Source: Mucilaginibacter pallidiroseus (GTDB lineage: Bacteria; Bacteroidota; Bacteroidia; Sphingobacteriales; Sphingobacteriaceae). Taken from it: DNA of 64,000 bases. The translations under genes were made by a program, and so were the position numbers. The stretch's first letter is position 1; the number at the start of each line of letters is the position of its first letter. Positions 1-8,967 of this stretch are shown here, piece by piece. Below the pieces are notes generated by a model. That model saw only the letters and a list, made by a program, of their open reading frames with translations, had not been told where the DNA came from and did no database searches. The stretch covers positions 124,001 through 188,000 of the forward strand of contig NZ_VOEJ01000009.1 in assembly GCF_007846085.1 (NCBI RefSeq). The letters run 5' to 3'.

Positions 1-740
1 AGGCAGGGCAGCCTTTCGTAATATGGTGGGATGACATGCAATGGCGTAAGCACTTCATCAGCATAACCTAATGCCTGCCCTAATCTTAACAATAAACCTT
101 CGCCAAAGCGGCGGCGCAGCACCGAACGGGGCATGTTTACAAAACTTTTTATTTGATGCAGGCCAAGTTTTTTGAGCCGCTGCAATACAGCATCATCCAG
201 GCGTAAAGCAGCCGTCGGCAAAGCCATAAGCGCCTGTAAATGTCCCCCGGGCTCAATAATAGCCTTTACACGCCCAAAGCGTGCTATGGCAAAAGCAGCA
301 CCTGCGGTATCGGCCATGGCGGCACGTACATCATAGCCTTTGCTTTTAATGCGGGTTATAACTTCTTTTAAATATGCCCTTTCGCCACCCCAGATGTGGG
401 CACAGCCGGTAATATCAAACACCAAACCATCGGGGTGCTCAATGGCAATAATGGGCGTATATTTTATGCACCATTCTCCAATACCTTTAAGCAACTTGGC
501 ATCACGGCCTTCCTTATCATCAAATACCTGCAAGCCGGGTACAACGGCTTTAGCATCGGCAACGGGCATACCTGCCGCAGCGCCCTCCGCTTCGGCTAGT
601 TTATTAGCGGCGGTAATCATAATACGCCCCCTATCGGGCAATGTAAAAACAAAGGGTACTTCCTTAAGTTCGGGCCGGCGGATAGTAAGCCAGTCCGTTT
701 TTAAATAACGGAACCATATGGATACAAAGCGCTTTTGCAT
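1..740 (-). CDS. imuB: ImuB-like Y-family DNA polymerase homolog, partial (3' end beyond window)
   Basis: The visible 246 codons start at the ATG at 740 with MQKRFVSIWFRYLKTDWL, the opening typical of ImuB/DinP-like proteins, followed by a palm/finger segment (GRIMITAANKLAEAEGAAAG, then a DITGCAHLWGGE motif). ImuB proteins are Y-family polymerase relatives that lack the acidic metal ligands. They act as adaptors linking the beta clamp and ImuA to DnaE2 in damage-induced mutagenesis. Here the N-terminal FVSIWF replaces the D-x-N-x-F-Y of active enzymes, which fits an inactive polymerase fold. The gene follows imuA with 2 bp between them, so they form one operon. The C-terminus is cut by the window edge, and a dnaE2 gene may follow outside. 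Family call firm; non-catalytic role inferred. Confidence 0.85.
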   Translation of the reverse strand, partial: MQKRFVSIWFRYLKTDWLTIRRPELKEVPFVFTLPDRGRIMITAANKLAEAEGAAAGMPVADAKAVVPGLQVFDDKEGRDAKLLKGIGEWCIKYTPIIAIEHPDGLVFDITGCAHIWGGERAYLKEVITRIKSKGYDVRAAMADTAGAAFAIARFGRVKAIIEPGGHLQALMALPTAALRLDDAVLQRLKKLGLHQIKSFVNMPRSVLRRRFGEGLLLRLGQALGYADEVLTPLHVIPPYYERLPC

Positions 741-742
741 AA

Positions 743-1480
743 CTATACAACCTTAAGTATGCGTTGATGCTGTACAACTTGTTCAATTTCGGGCGTAATG
801 GTAGTAAACCCGGCGTCGGCCCATTGCATTACCCATGCGCCAGGATTGCCATTGCGTACCTTTAACAGCTCCACATTCCAGCGGGGGAAACCTACGCCGG
901 GCATGCCATCTTCCAATACACTGGGTTGCGGGGTAATTTGCCAGCGGGCCACACAGATATTTGCGGTAAGTTTGCGGGCATCGGTACGTAGTATGAACCC
1001 GGTAACCTTGCTTTGCTCAACGGCCAGTTGCAACCTGCGCGATTGCATAAAGTTCATGTCGGCAACCTCGGCAACCACCGCCGAAAGGGCATCGCACTTA
1101 AGGGCTTCTTCGGTAGCCCATAAAATATCGCGTTCGCGCTTTACATCAATAAATATTACTCTGTCGGGCTCGATGCCAAAACTTTTTAAAGCTGGCGGGA
1201 AAACCGTACGCGACATGCTGATCCATAAACATACACTTCCCTGCAGCATTAACTTACCTAATATACCTGCTATAAAACCGCCGAAAGCTGCCGAGTGTTC
1301 CTGCTCAAACCCTAAAAACTCATGGATAGCCCCTGTTGGAAAAACACCGTTTGGAAAAGCCTGTTCAACCGGCCCTAAACCCAAACCACCGGAATTATCG
1401 GGCGCGGGCGGTTTAAAGCCCTGCAAAAGCAAAATTTCCTTTTGCAGCTGGTTAATAATTTCCTTACGGGTGCTTTGCAT
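743..1480 (-). CDS. imuA: ImuA-like RecA/SulA-related protein
   Basis: A 245-residue protein of the ImuA family, a RecA-fold relative that in other bacteria works with ImuB and DnaE2 in translesion synthesis. The segment GAIHEFLGFEQEHSAAFGGF corresponds to the degenerate P-loop region; no classical GKT is visible. It is followed by a hydrophobic strand (GSVCLWISMS) and a second one ending in DRVIFIDV, typical of the RecA core. It sits 2 bp upstream of imuB and 14 bp downstream of a small gene, and all three lie behind the palindrome at 1872-1892, so DNA-damage control is likely. The mechanistic role is taken from the family, not seen in the sequence. Confidence 0.82.
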   Translation of the reverse strand: MQSTRKEIINQLQKEILLLQGFKPPAPDNSGGLGLGPVEQAFPNGVFPTGAIHEFLGFEQEHSAAFGGFIAGILGKLMLQGSVCLWISMSRTVFPPALKSFGIEPDRVIFIDVKRERDILWATEEALKCDALSAVVAEVADMNFMQSRRLQLAVEQSKVTGFILRTDARKLTANICVARWQITPQPSVLEDGMPGVGFPRWNVELLKVRNGNPGAWVMQWADAGFTTITPEIEQVVQHQRILKVV

Positions 1481-1494
1481 GGTTTATTCTCCAA

Positions 1495-1851
1495 TTAGTT
1501 TAAAGTAGGCGTGCGAAAAACAGGCACAAACAAACCCATGTATGCGGTTAAGTGTACTACCATATGCCTGCCTATTGCCGTACCAATTTCCTGGATGGCC
1601 AGCGTACTTAGCGGATTACTGTATGCCGAATCAAGATTCAGGACATCTTCGTTTTCGCGCAGGCGGCTGTCGCGGTCATACCACTTTCCATCTTCCAATT
1701 GCAGGGTAACAGTTACAAAGCCGCTGCCATCATGAAACTCAATGATGAACTGCGGTGAAAAAGGCCTGTCCCACTGCTCTGGCGACACCTCATCTACCTG
1801 GATACGTGTAATCCGCCGCCCCATTTTTACATCTATATAAAATTCATCCAT
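1495..1851 (-). CDS. Conserved small protein heading the imuAB operon
   Basis: A 118-residue protein of unknown function, the first gene after the palindromic operator. It is acidic and mostly beta (RRITRIQVDEVSPEQWDRPF, then FIIEFHDGSGFVTVTLQLED), with a hydrophobic C-terminal stretch (HMVVHLTAYMGLFVPVF). I see no signal peptide and no catalytic motif. Tight spacing to imuA (14 bp) points to co-transcription and possibly a damage-response role. That role is inference from context only. Confidence 0.7.
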   Translation of the reverse strand: MDEFYIDVKMGRRITRIQVDEVSPEQWDRPFSPQFIIEFHDGSGFVTVTLQLEDGKWYDRDSRLRENEDVLNLDSAYSNPLSTLAIQEIGTAIGRHMVVHLTAYMGLFVPVFRTPTLN

Positions 1852-1871
1852 AACAACTGATGGACAAATTT

Positions 1872-1892
1872 AATGCTAATATTTTTAGCATT
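1872..1892. promoter_or_regulatory. Perfect palindrome upstream of imuAB, SOS-box-like
   Basis: Eight-base arms AATGCTAA and TTAGCATT surround a 5-bp AT spacer, 20 bp upstream of the first ATG of the imuAB operon. The same TGCTAA-N5-TTAGCA core occurs at 50358-50374 in front of the umuD-umuC operon. Two independent mutagenesis operons sharing one palindrome suggests a damage-response repressor site. The repressor itself is not identified in this window. Confidence 0.6.
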
Positions 1893-1983
1893 TATATAAA
1901 TGAAGATTTTATTTTTTTAACAATCTATAAAAGCGCTTTACAGCTATAGTGAAGAGCGATTATATCCATTCGATGGAACTGGG

Positions 1984-2305
1984 TAGCCCCGATGGGGCAA
2001 AGTACTTGGTAATAAATAGCTACAAAGCGATAGTCCCTACGGGACAAATAAATAGAAGAGCATATGCTTTTCTTAATGCTTTAAGGCATTTAAACTTTGT
2101 AGCATATCAATAAGATAATTCCTGCTCCATAGGTGCTACCTTTCTTAAATTTAAAATTAGCATAGTGGAAGATTGGGAAGCCGTGACGGGGGCAGATAGA
2201 TAAAGTTTACAGGTGGTTATTCAATTTCCTAATACCCCGTAGGGCTCAAGCTTTGTAGCTATTCGGTAAGATAAATTTATGCGCCGTAGGTGCTACCCTT
2301 CTTTT
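1984..2305. repeat. Cluster of REP-like palindromic intergenic repeats
   Basis: This 516-bp gap between operons holds no convincing gene. It contains two diverged direct copies of about 52 bp (2095-2146 and 2251-2302), both starting CTTTGTAGC and ending AGGTGCTACC plus a CTTCTT-like tail. A 13-bp inverted copy of the start, AATAGCTACAAAG, lies at 2015-2027. Small hairpins GCCCC-GAT-GGGGC (1986-1998) and GTCCC-TAC-GGGAC (2033-2045) are also present. This pattern resembles REP-type non-autonomous intergenic repeats. No transposase is nearby. Confidence 0.55.
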
Positions 2306-2313
2306 ATACCCAC

Positions 2314-2346
2314 AAAAAAGGGAGCGATAAATATCGGCTCCCTTTG
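2314..2346 (-). terminator. Rho-independent terminator of the RND efflux operon
   Basis: Read on the minus strand, the stem AAAGGGAGC/GCTCCCTTT closes an AT-rich loop and runs into a T tract. It lies 22 bp past the stop codon of the outer-membrane channel gene. Confidence 0.8.
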
Positions 2347-2367
2347 ATTATGAAATATTGAAAATGC

Positions 2368-3813
2368 TTACTTCCAGCCGCCGCCTACCGATTGGTAAAG
2401 ATTTACGGCACTTAAAAATATGTTACGTTTGGTTTGCGCCAACTCAAGCTCGGCATCAAGCACGCTGCGCTGGGCGGTAATAATTTCGAGATAATTGGCC
2501 CGGCCTACCAGATACAAGTCGTTAGCTACAGAAAGCGCTTTATTAAGCGACTCGAGCTCTTGCTGCTTGTAATCGTATGCCTTTTGATAATTTTCAATAC
2601 CACCCAAATGGTTGCTCACTTCCTGGAAACCGTTAAGGATAGTTTTTTGATAACCGTAAAGTGCCACCTTGCTTTCGGCAATAGTGCGGTTAAGATCAGC
2701 CTTTAGGGCAGCACGGTTAAAAATGGGTGCCGTTAATCCACCCAAAATACCCCAGGTAAATGATCCCGGGTCAAATAGCAAACCAGCTTTAAAAGAGTTA
2801 TAACCCACGTAAGGCGTAAGTGTGAGGGTGGGTAAAAAACTGGCGCGTGCTGCCTTGATATCGGCATTCATAGCAATTAGCTCATACTCCGCAGCCCTTA
2901 TATCGGGTCTGTTCAACAGCATTTGTGATGGTACGCCGGCTTTTAGCACATCAGGCAGTTTTTCGATAATAATAGAAGTATCCCGTTTGATGTTACCGGT
3001 ATAATTACCCAATAAAAAATTAAGCTGATTTTGCGTTTCTCGTATTTGCTGGCTCACGTTAAATTGTAAACCTTTGGTACGTTTAAGCTGTGCCTCAAAC
3101 TGCTGCACAGCCAGTTCGGTAGCCCTGCCGCCCTCTTTCTGTATCTTAACAATCTCCAGCGCGCGGTTTTGCAAGCCAATGTTTTTCCTGAGGATGGCCA
3201 TCTCGGCATCAAGCGCCATCAGCTGGTAATAATTACCTGCTATTTGAGATGTTAAGGTTGTTATTAAAAGTTTATACCCACTCTGGCTGGCCAGGAACCG
3301 CGCAAAGGCAGCCTTTTTACGGTTATTCAGTTTCCCCCAAAGGTCAACCTCCCATGAGCTCTGAAAGCCCAGAAAGTAGTTGGGAACCGGGTTGGGTATA
3401 CGTTGATTGCCGTTGATGTTTGGCGATAAATTGGTGTCATAGTTACCTACGCCGTTTTGGGTAAAATCGCCATATTTTTCTACCCCACCGTTTGCGGCAC
3501 CGCTTATCTGCGGCAGCAACCTTGAAGCATTTAGCCGCAGGTTGGCACGGGCAATTTCAACTCGCTGTAACGTGCTCAAAACATCGGGGTTAGCCCTTAA
3601 TGCACTATCTATCAGGCTCACCAATTGCTGATCAGGAAAAAACTGCCTGATGGGTATGGTAGCTATTGTTGTGGTATCGGCTTTGCCTGCAAAAGTATCT
3701 GGCAGGTTTAGTTGTGCCTGTGTTACGGTGGCCTGGTAGTTTTTACACCCGGTTGCCAAAAGCACAAATACAATGGTAATTGGTATATAATTAATTGCTT
3801 TTTTAAGCATCAT
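2368..3813 (-). CDS. RND efflux outer membrane channel lipoprotein (TolC/OprM/NodT family)
   Basis: The 481-residue protein begins with a lipoprotein signal ending in the lipobox LATGC (Cys23), so it is probably lipidated like OprM. The body has the two tandem helical/beta repeats of the outer membrane efflux protein family (roughly residues 65-270 and 290-475), with typical phrases such as SSWEVDLWGKLNNRKKAAF and LLNRPDIRAAEYELIAMNAD. It forms the trimeric outer-membrane duct of a tripartite pump. It is the last gene of a three-gene operon with its inner-membrane pump 11 bp upstream, and a terminator follows directly. Substrate unknown; family assignment firm. Confidence 0.93.
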   Translation of the reverse strand: MMLKKAINYIPITIVFVLLATGCKNYQATVTQAQLNLPDTFAGKADTTTIATIPIRQFFPDQQLVSLIDSALRANPDVLSTLQRVEIARANLRLNASRLLPQISGAANGGVEKYGDFTQNGVGNYDTNLSPNINGNQRIPNPVPNYFLGFQSSWEVDLWGKLNNRKKAAFARFLASQSGYKLLITTLTSQIAGNYYQLMALDAEMAILRKNIGLQNRALEIVKIQKEGGRATELAVQQFEAQLKRTKGLQFNVSQQIRETQNQLNFLLGNYTGNIKRDTSIIIEKLPDVLKAGVPSQMLLNRPDIRAAEYELIAMNADIKAARASFLPTLTLTPYVGYNSFKAGLLFDPGSFTWGILGGLTAPIFNRAALKADLNRTIAESKVALYGYQKTILNGFQEVSNHLGGIENYQKAYDYKQQELESLNKALSVANDLYLVGRANYLEIITAQRSVLDAELELAQTKRNIFLSAVNLYQSVGGGWK

Positions 3814-3824
3814 GATTCTGTTGA

Positions 3825-6800
3825 TTAAACGAGCTCGGGCTCATGGGGTTGGGTAATCTGTGCGTCTTTCTTCTTAGCTTTTTTGCGCTCGGCAATACCT
3901 GCAAATATTACATACAGGCCGGGTATCAATATCAACCCGAATATGGTACCTAACAACATACCCCCTGCAGATGCAGTGCCGATAGAACGGTTACCCATAG
4001 CACCCGCCCCACTGGCTATACAAAGCGGTATTAAGCCTGCTATAAACGCAAGTGATGTCATCAAGATTGGGCGCAAGCGGGATACGGCACCTTCAATAGC
4101 TGCCTGCAATACGCTAAGCCCTTCCTTTTGCCTTTGGATAGCAAACTCCACTATCAAAATTGCATTTTTCCCCAGCAAACCAATAAGCATTACCAGCGCC
4201 ACCTGTGCATAGATATTGTTTTCGAGCCCAGTAATTTTCAGGAAAAAGAAGGCACCAAAAATACCTGTAGGCAATGAAAGTATAACCGGCAGCGGCAGCA
4301 AAAAGCTCTCGTACTGCGCAGCCAGCAACAGGTACACAAACACCAAACAAATAGCAAAAATGTACAGGGCCTGGTCACCGGAAAGTACCTGCTCCCTTGT
4401 CATGCCAGACCACTCAAAGGCAAAACCCTTTGGCAGCGTTTCGGCAGCAACACGTTCAATGGCTTTCAGTGCGTCGCCGCTACTAAAGCCCGATGCGGCA
4501 TCGCCGGTTATCATGGCCGATGTGTACATATTGTAGCGGGTTAGCTGCTCGGGCCCAAACACCTTGTTCATTTTAATGAATGTGGAAAACGGCACCATCT
4601 CGCCTTTGTTATTTTTAACGTGCAGGCTTAAAACATCCTCGGGCTTAGACCTGAACTCGGGCGAGGCTTGTACCATAACCTTATACATTTGCCCGAAACG
4701 AATAAAGTTTGAGGCATAGAAACTACCCATCAATGTTTGCAGCGTGGACATGGCTTTATCAATAGTAATACCTTTTTGCGCCGCCGCCTGCTGATCTACC
4801 TGGATCATGTATTGCGGAAAGTTGGGGTCGAAACTGGTAAAGGCACCAACAATTTCGGGCGAATCGTTCAGTGCATCAACAAACTTCTTGGTTACTTCGG
4901 CAGCCTTTTGCAAATCGCCACGGCCGCTGCGGTCAAGCAAACGGATCTCGAAACCGCTGGCATTACCAAAGCCCGGCACCGTTGGCGGCGGAAAGTATTG
5001 GATGGAGGCGTCGCCTATGTTACGGGTTTTCTTTTCCAGCGCATCAATCACATCTGTTAATGATTGTTCGCGCTCGTCCCAGGGCTTAAGGTTAATCATG
5101 GCCATACCATATGATGCACCCGCCACCTCGTTTACCAGGCTATAACCCGATAAGGTAGAAACCGACTCAATAGATTCGATATCCTTGGTTTTTTGCTCTA
5201 CCTGTTTCAGCACATCTTCGGTACGCTCAACTGTTGCACCCGATGGCGTGGTTACGTTTACGTAGAGCATCCCCTGATCTTCCGTAGGAATAAAGCCGGT
5301 TGGTAGTATAGCATTAAAGCCCCACGTTAAGGCAAAGAAACCAATAAGCAAGGCGATAGTAACGAGTTTACGCGGCGACAGGTAGGTCATTAACGACGAA
5401 TACTTGTTTTGCAGCGCATTGTAGCGTTTGTTAAAGCCATCAAAGAATTTGGATGCAAAGTTCTTTTTGGGATTAGGATCATGCTTTAGCATCAGGGCAC
5501 ATAGTGCCGGGGTAAGCGTTAATGCATTTACGCCGGATATAACGATGGAGATAGCCAGCGTTAACGAAAACTGCCTGTAAAACACACCTACCGGGCCGGA
5601 CATAAAGGCCACAGGCACAAACACTGCCGACATTACCAGCGTAATGGCCACAATTGCGCCGCTTATTTCTTTCATGGCGCTTATGGTAGCATCCATAGCG
5701 CTCATGTGCTGCTCGCTCATTTTAACGTGCACGGCCTCTACCACCACAATAGCATTGTCTACCACAATACCAATGGCCAATACCAATGCAAACAGCGTAA
5801 GCAGGTTGATAGAGAAGCCCAGCATCTGCATAAAAAATAATGAACCGATGAGCGCCACCGGCACAGCAAGCGCGGGGATAAGCGTTGAGCGAAAATCCTG
5901 CAGAAAGATAAATACAACAATAAACACCAGGATAAACGCCTCTACCAGCGTACGCAAAACCTCATGAATGGACGCATCCAGGAATCGCGACACGTCATAA
6001 TTCACATTATATTTCATGCCCGATGGAAAGGATGTTTCCTTAAGCTCAGCCATGCGGGTTTTGATGTTGTTGATAACATCGCGGGCGTTTGAGCCGGGGC
6101 GCTGTTTTATCATGATAGATGCAGAGGGCTTACCATCGGTATTTGAAACCATACTATAGGTAAGCGAGCCAAACTCTACATCGGCAATCTCTTTTAGTTT
6201 TAATACGGCTCCGCCTTCTTCGGCACGTATCACGATGTTCTCGTATTGACGGGGCTCAAAAAATTTACCGGGATAGCGCAATACATATTGCAGCATTTGA
6301 GGAGATTTATCTGAGCTTTGGCCGGTTTTACCCGGGGCCGCCTCAACATTTTGTGCACGGATGGCATCAATAACCTCATCTGTTGATACCTTGTAGGCCA
6401 TCATACGGTCGGGTTTTAACCATACACGCATCGAGTATTCTTTGGCGCCCATGATCTCGGCACGGCCAACGCCATCAATACGTTTAAGCTCCTGTAAAAC
6501 ATTTATATCGGTAAAGTTATAGATGAATTTCTCATCCATATCTTTATCATCACTCATGATGTTGAGGTACATCAGCATACTGTTTACTTCCTTTTCGGTA
6601 GTAACACCAGCTTTGATAACCTCTTCGGGCATTTCATCAATAATGGTTGATACGCGGTTCTGTACGTTTACCGCGGCCTGATCAGGGTCGATACCCACAT
6701 TAAAATAGATTTGAATAACGGTTAAGCCGTCGTTACTGCACACGGTTGACATGTAGGTCATGCCGGGTACGCCGTTTATAGCACGCTCGAGCGGCGTGGC

Positions 6801-6983
6801 AACGGCTTTAGCGCACACCTCTGCATTGGCACCCGTATAGTTTGCGGTTACGGTTACCGATGGCGGCACAATATCTGGGAACTGGGTTACGGGCAGTGTT
6901 AGTAAAGCCAGCACACCCAGCAAGGTAATTATAAGGGATATTACAAGCGACAGCACAGGCCGCTTTATGAAAGTTTCAAACAT
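3825..6983 (-). CDS. RND multidrug efflux pump, HAE1 (AcrB-like) family
   Basis: At 1052 residues this has the full length of an AcrB-type proton/drug antiporter, with two halves of six membrane helices and large periplasmic loops. Recognisable blocks are the N-terminal helix (MFETFIKRPVLSLVISLIIT), TM4 (GIVVDNAIVVVEAV), the mid-protein FIPTEDQGMLYVNV segment and TM10 (LLGKNAILIVEF, carrying the AcrB Lys940 equivalent). Of the two adjacent TM4 aspartates of AcrB (407/408), only the first is present; the second is Asn. The gene lies between its adaptor (81 bp upstream) and outer-membrane channel (11 bp downstream). Drug range cannot be read from sequence. Confidence 0.95.
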   Translation of the reverse strand: MFETFIKRPVLSLVISLIITLLGVLALLTLPVTQFPDIVPPSVTVTANYTGANAEVCAKAVATPLERAINGVPGMTYMSTVCSNDGLTVIQIYFNVGIDPDQAAVNVQNRVSTIIDEMPEEVIKAGVTTEKEVNSMLMYLNIMSDDKDMDEKFIYNFTDINVLQELKRIDGVGRAEIMGAKEYSMRVWLKPDRMMAYKVSTDEVIDAIRAQNVEAAPGKTGQSSDKSPQMLQYVLRYPGKFFEPRQYENIVIRAEEGGAVLKLKEIADVEFGSLTYSMVSNTDGKPSASIMIKQRPGSNARDVINNIKTRMAELKETSFPSGMKYNVNYDVSRFLDASIHEVLRTLVEAFILVFIVVFIFLQDFRSTLIPALAVPVALIGSLFFMQMLGFSINLLTLFALVLAIGIVVDNAIVVVEAVHVKMSEQHMSAMDATISAMKEISGAIVAITLVMSAVFVPVAFMSGPVGVFYRQFSLTLAISIVISGVNALTLTPALCALMLKHDPNPKKNFASKFFDGFNKRYNALQNKYSSLMTYLSPRKLVTIALLIGFFALTWGFNAILPTGFIPTEDQGMLYVNVTTPSGATVERTEDVLKQVEQKTKDIESIESVSTLSGYSLVNEVAGASYGMAMINLKPWDEREQSLTDVIDALEKKTRNIGDASIQYFPPPTVPGFGNASGFEIRLLDRSGRGDLQKAAEVTKKFVDALNDSPEIVGAFTSFDPNFPQYMIQVDQQAAAQKGITIDKAMSTLQTLMGSFYASNFIRFGQMYKVMVQASPEFRSKPEDVLSLHVKNNKGEMVPFSTFIKMNKVFGPEQLTRYNMYTSAMITGDAASGFSSGDALKAIERVAAETLPKGFAFEWSGMTREQVLSGDQALYIFAICLVFVYLLLAAQYESFLLPLPVILSLPTGIFGAFFFLKITGLENNIYAQVALVMLIGLLGKNAILIVEFAIQRQKEGLSVLQAAIEGAVSRLRPILMTSLAFIAGLIPLCIASGAGAMGNRSIGTASAGGMLLGTIFGLILIPGLYVIFAGIAERKKAKKKDAQITQPHEPELV

Positions 6984-7064
6984 AGCAGTTCAATTCAGAA
7001 TGTTGGATTGGTACGATTAAGGACATTCCCGGTTTACACCGGGGAGTTATGATAAAGGCAAAGC

Positions 7065-8201
7065 CTATTTCATTGCCACAAATTTTGGTTTGGTTACCAC
7101 TTTTGGTTTGATAGCCATACCATCACGTACATTCTGAACGCCTTCATATAAGATCTTGTCGCCTGCTTTAAGGCCATCTTTAACCAGGTAAAAATGGGCC
7201 AAACGGGTAAGCGGCTCAAACGACTGCATTTGCAGCTTGTTGCCTGCACCTAAAACATACACATAGCTTTTATCCTGTATGTCAAACACCGACTGCTGTG
7301 GCACCATGATCACACTATCGGCACGGGTTGATATGTAAAGCTTACCTGTGGCACCATGCCTTAAAAGCTTTTGCGGGTTGGCAAACTTTGCCCTGAAGTT
7401 GATGGAACCAGTACTTTGCTCAATCTCACCCTCAACGGTTTCAATAGTGCCCTTTTCCGGGAACTCAATACCATCGGCCAGTACAAGCCTTACCTCATTA
7501 CTGGTTTTATCCGGGTCGATTTTGCGGTTACGAACGTATTGCAGGTATTCGTTTTCAGGGAAGCTAAAATAAGCATACATCGAGCTGATGTCTGAAAGGT
7601 TGGTTAATAACGCACCCTCATCAATTAAGCTTCCGGATTTAAGGGGGATACGGTCTATTATACCATCGAACGGTGCGCGAACAGAAGTGTATGATAATTG
7701 ATCTTTCGCGCTTTGTACCAAGCTGCGGGCTTCCTGAACGGTAGCCAAATCTGCAGCATACTTGGATTGAGCTACTTCAAGTTCAGACTTGGATATAACT
7801 TTTTTCTCCACCAGCATTTTTACCCTGCTCACTTCAAGCTCGGTTGCTTTAGCATCGGCCATGGCATTGCTCAAAGCTGCCTGCGCCTGCGTAAGCTTAA
7901 CACGAAACTCCTGATCGTTTATTTTGAACAGCAGCTGGCCTTTGCTAACCTGCTTGCCTTCGTCAACATATATATGCTCTAAAAAACCGCGCACGCGGTT
8001 ACGGATCTCGATGTTTTTGTGCGCCTGGATATCGGCTACGTAAGCTTTTTGTATAGTAGTGTCTCGCGATGTAAGTGAATATACCGGCAACTCCAGCATT
8101 TCTTCACCTTCCTTTTTATCTTTTGCTTTTGATGAACAACCTACAGCAGCCAAGGCTACAGCGCATGCCAGCAACAGGCTGTTTAATTTAAAATTTTTCA
8201 T
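7065..8201 (-). CDS. RND efflux periplasmic adaptor (membrane fusion protein, AcrA-like)
   Basis: A 378-residue membrane fusion protein and first gene of the efflux operon. It starts with a lipoprotein signal ending in LAAVGC (Cys22). The order is as in AcrA: beta-barrel/lipoyl start (NRVRGFLEHIYVDEGKQVSK), an alpha-hairpin rich in Ala/Gln/Lys (about residues 100-165), a returning lipoyl half (SYTSVRAPFDGIIDRI) and a C-terminal beta domain. It bridges the inner-membrane pump and the outer-membrane channel. A perfect palindrome at 8267-8287, 66 bp upstream, is a candidate repressor site. Confidence 0.94.
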   Translation of the reverse strand: MKNFKLNSLLLACAVALAAVGCSSKAKDKKEGEEMLELPVYSLTSRDTTIQKAYVADIQAHKNIEIRNRVRGFLEHIYVDEGKQVSKGQLLFKINDQEFRVKLTQAQAALSNAMADAKATELEVSRVKMLVEKKVISKSELEVAQSKYAADLATVQEARSLVQSAKDQLSYTSVRAPFDGIIDRIPLKSGSLIDEGALLTNLSDISSMYAYFSFPENEYLQYVRNRKIDPDKTSNEVRLVLADGIEFPEKGTIETVEGEIEQSTGSINFRAKFANPQKLLRHGATGKLYISTRADSVIMVPQQSVFDIQDKSYVYVLGAGNKLQMQSFEPLTRLAHFYLVKDGLKAGDKILYEGVQNVRDGMAIKPKVVTKPKFVAMK

Positions 8202-8266
8202 TTAATGATCTATGTGAAAATATCAGTTATGCGACACAGGTAGTGTGTTGTGCCAAACAATAATTA

Positions 8267-8287
8267 GTTTAAGCTATTGGCTTAAAC
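8267..8287. promoter_or_regulatory. Perfect palindrome upstream of the RND operon, candidate operator
   Basis: GTTTAAGC-N5-GCTTAAAC with perfect 8-bp arms lies between the stop of the small upstream gene and the efflux adaptor start. It has no T tract, so it is not an obvious terminator. TetR- and MarR-type efflux repressors bind sites like this, but no such regulator gene is adjacent. Regulatory role inferred. Confidence 0.45.
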
Positions 8288-8303
8288 GCAGATAGATCAA
8301 AGA

Positions 8304-8687
8304 TCAGAAAGGACTGAGCCTGAAAAGGAAGTTATAGTAGGATGGCAAAAATGCCTTTGTAACATATTGGCCGGTAAATGCAGCTACATCTTTATGAAAT
8401 ACGCTGAACTCAAGTTTATCGGCATAAATGGCAGGTACATAATTATCAATAACGCGGGCAGTTACGTACCTGCTTTTTTGATGTATTTTGTTGTGCTTTT
8501 GCGATTTATCTGCCTCATCAACCGTTTCTTGGCTAAACAAGTCGAGCAGGGTGGCCGACCTTAAAGATGCAGTCGCAGTGGCTTGCTCACTTAGTAAAGC
8601 ATTCTCGAAAGGATTAACCGCATGAAAGCATACGATAACGTTAATTATCCAAACAGACAAAATGATATGGAGCCACTTCTTTGCCAT
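8304..8687 (-). CDS. Small hypothetical protein with N-terminal hydrophobic segment
   Basis: A 127-residue protein I cannot assign. Residues 1-24 form a basic-then-hydrophobic start (MAKKWLHIILSVWIINVIVC), a signal peptide or single anchor. The rest is polar, with a Lys/His-rich centre (KSQKHNKIHQKSRY) and an aromatic C-terminus (YYNFLFRLSPF) that resembles the last strand of an outer-membrane protein. It lies 102 bp upstream of the efflux operon in the same direction, with a palindrome between them, so it may be transcribed separately. Confidence 0.5.
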   Translation of the reverse strand: MAKKWLHIILSVWIINVIVCFHAVNPFENALLSEQATATASLRSATLLDLFSQETVDEADKSQKHNKIHQKSRYVTARVIDNYVPAIYADKLEFSVFHKDVAAFTGQYVTKAFLPSYYNFLFRLSPF

Positions 8688-8804
8688 ATTAACATGACAA
8701 AGATAAAAAATATGAAAATTGTTTTTTTAACCGCATAGAAATTTAGCAGAATTACAAATTTGCGACCCTTTGCGATACTCAAACCAAACGCTATTAAATT
8801 AAAG

Positions 8805-8862
8805 GCGGCTTAAATTTAAATAATGAAAAATATAAGTGTGTAAATAACACTTGTTCAGCCGC
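8805..8862. promoter_or_regulatory. Nested inverted repeats in leader region
   Basis: An outer stem GCGGCT/AGCCGC (8805-8810 with 8857-8862) encloses an inner stem AAGTGT/ACACTT (8834-8852). It lies in the gap between the fasciclin gene terminator and the small gene at 8304-8687. It may be a structured 5' leader of the small gene or a decayed repeat. There is no other content in the gap. Confidence 0.3.
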
Positions 8863-8891
8863 TTATAAGGGCGTTAAATTTGCTATCTATT

Positions 8892-8924
8892 AAAAAACGG
8901 CTATCCCCTTTTAAGAGATAGCCG
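8892..8924 (-). terminator. Terminator after the fasciclin gene
   Basis: On the minus strand the stem GGCTATC/GATAGCC has a 10-base loop and is followed by six T residues, 44 bp beyond the fasciclin stop codon. Confidence 0.8.
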
Positions 8925-8967
8925 CGTATTTAATTACGATATTGAATTAATTGCTGTAATACAATTG

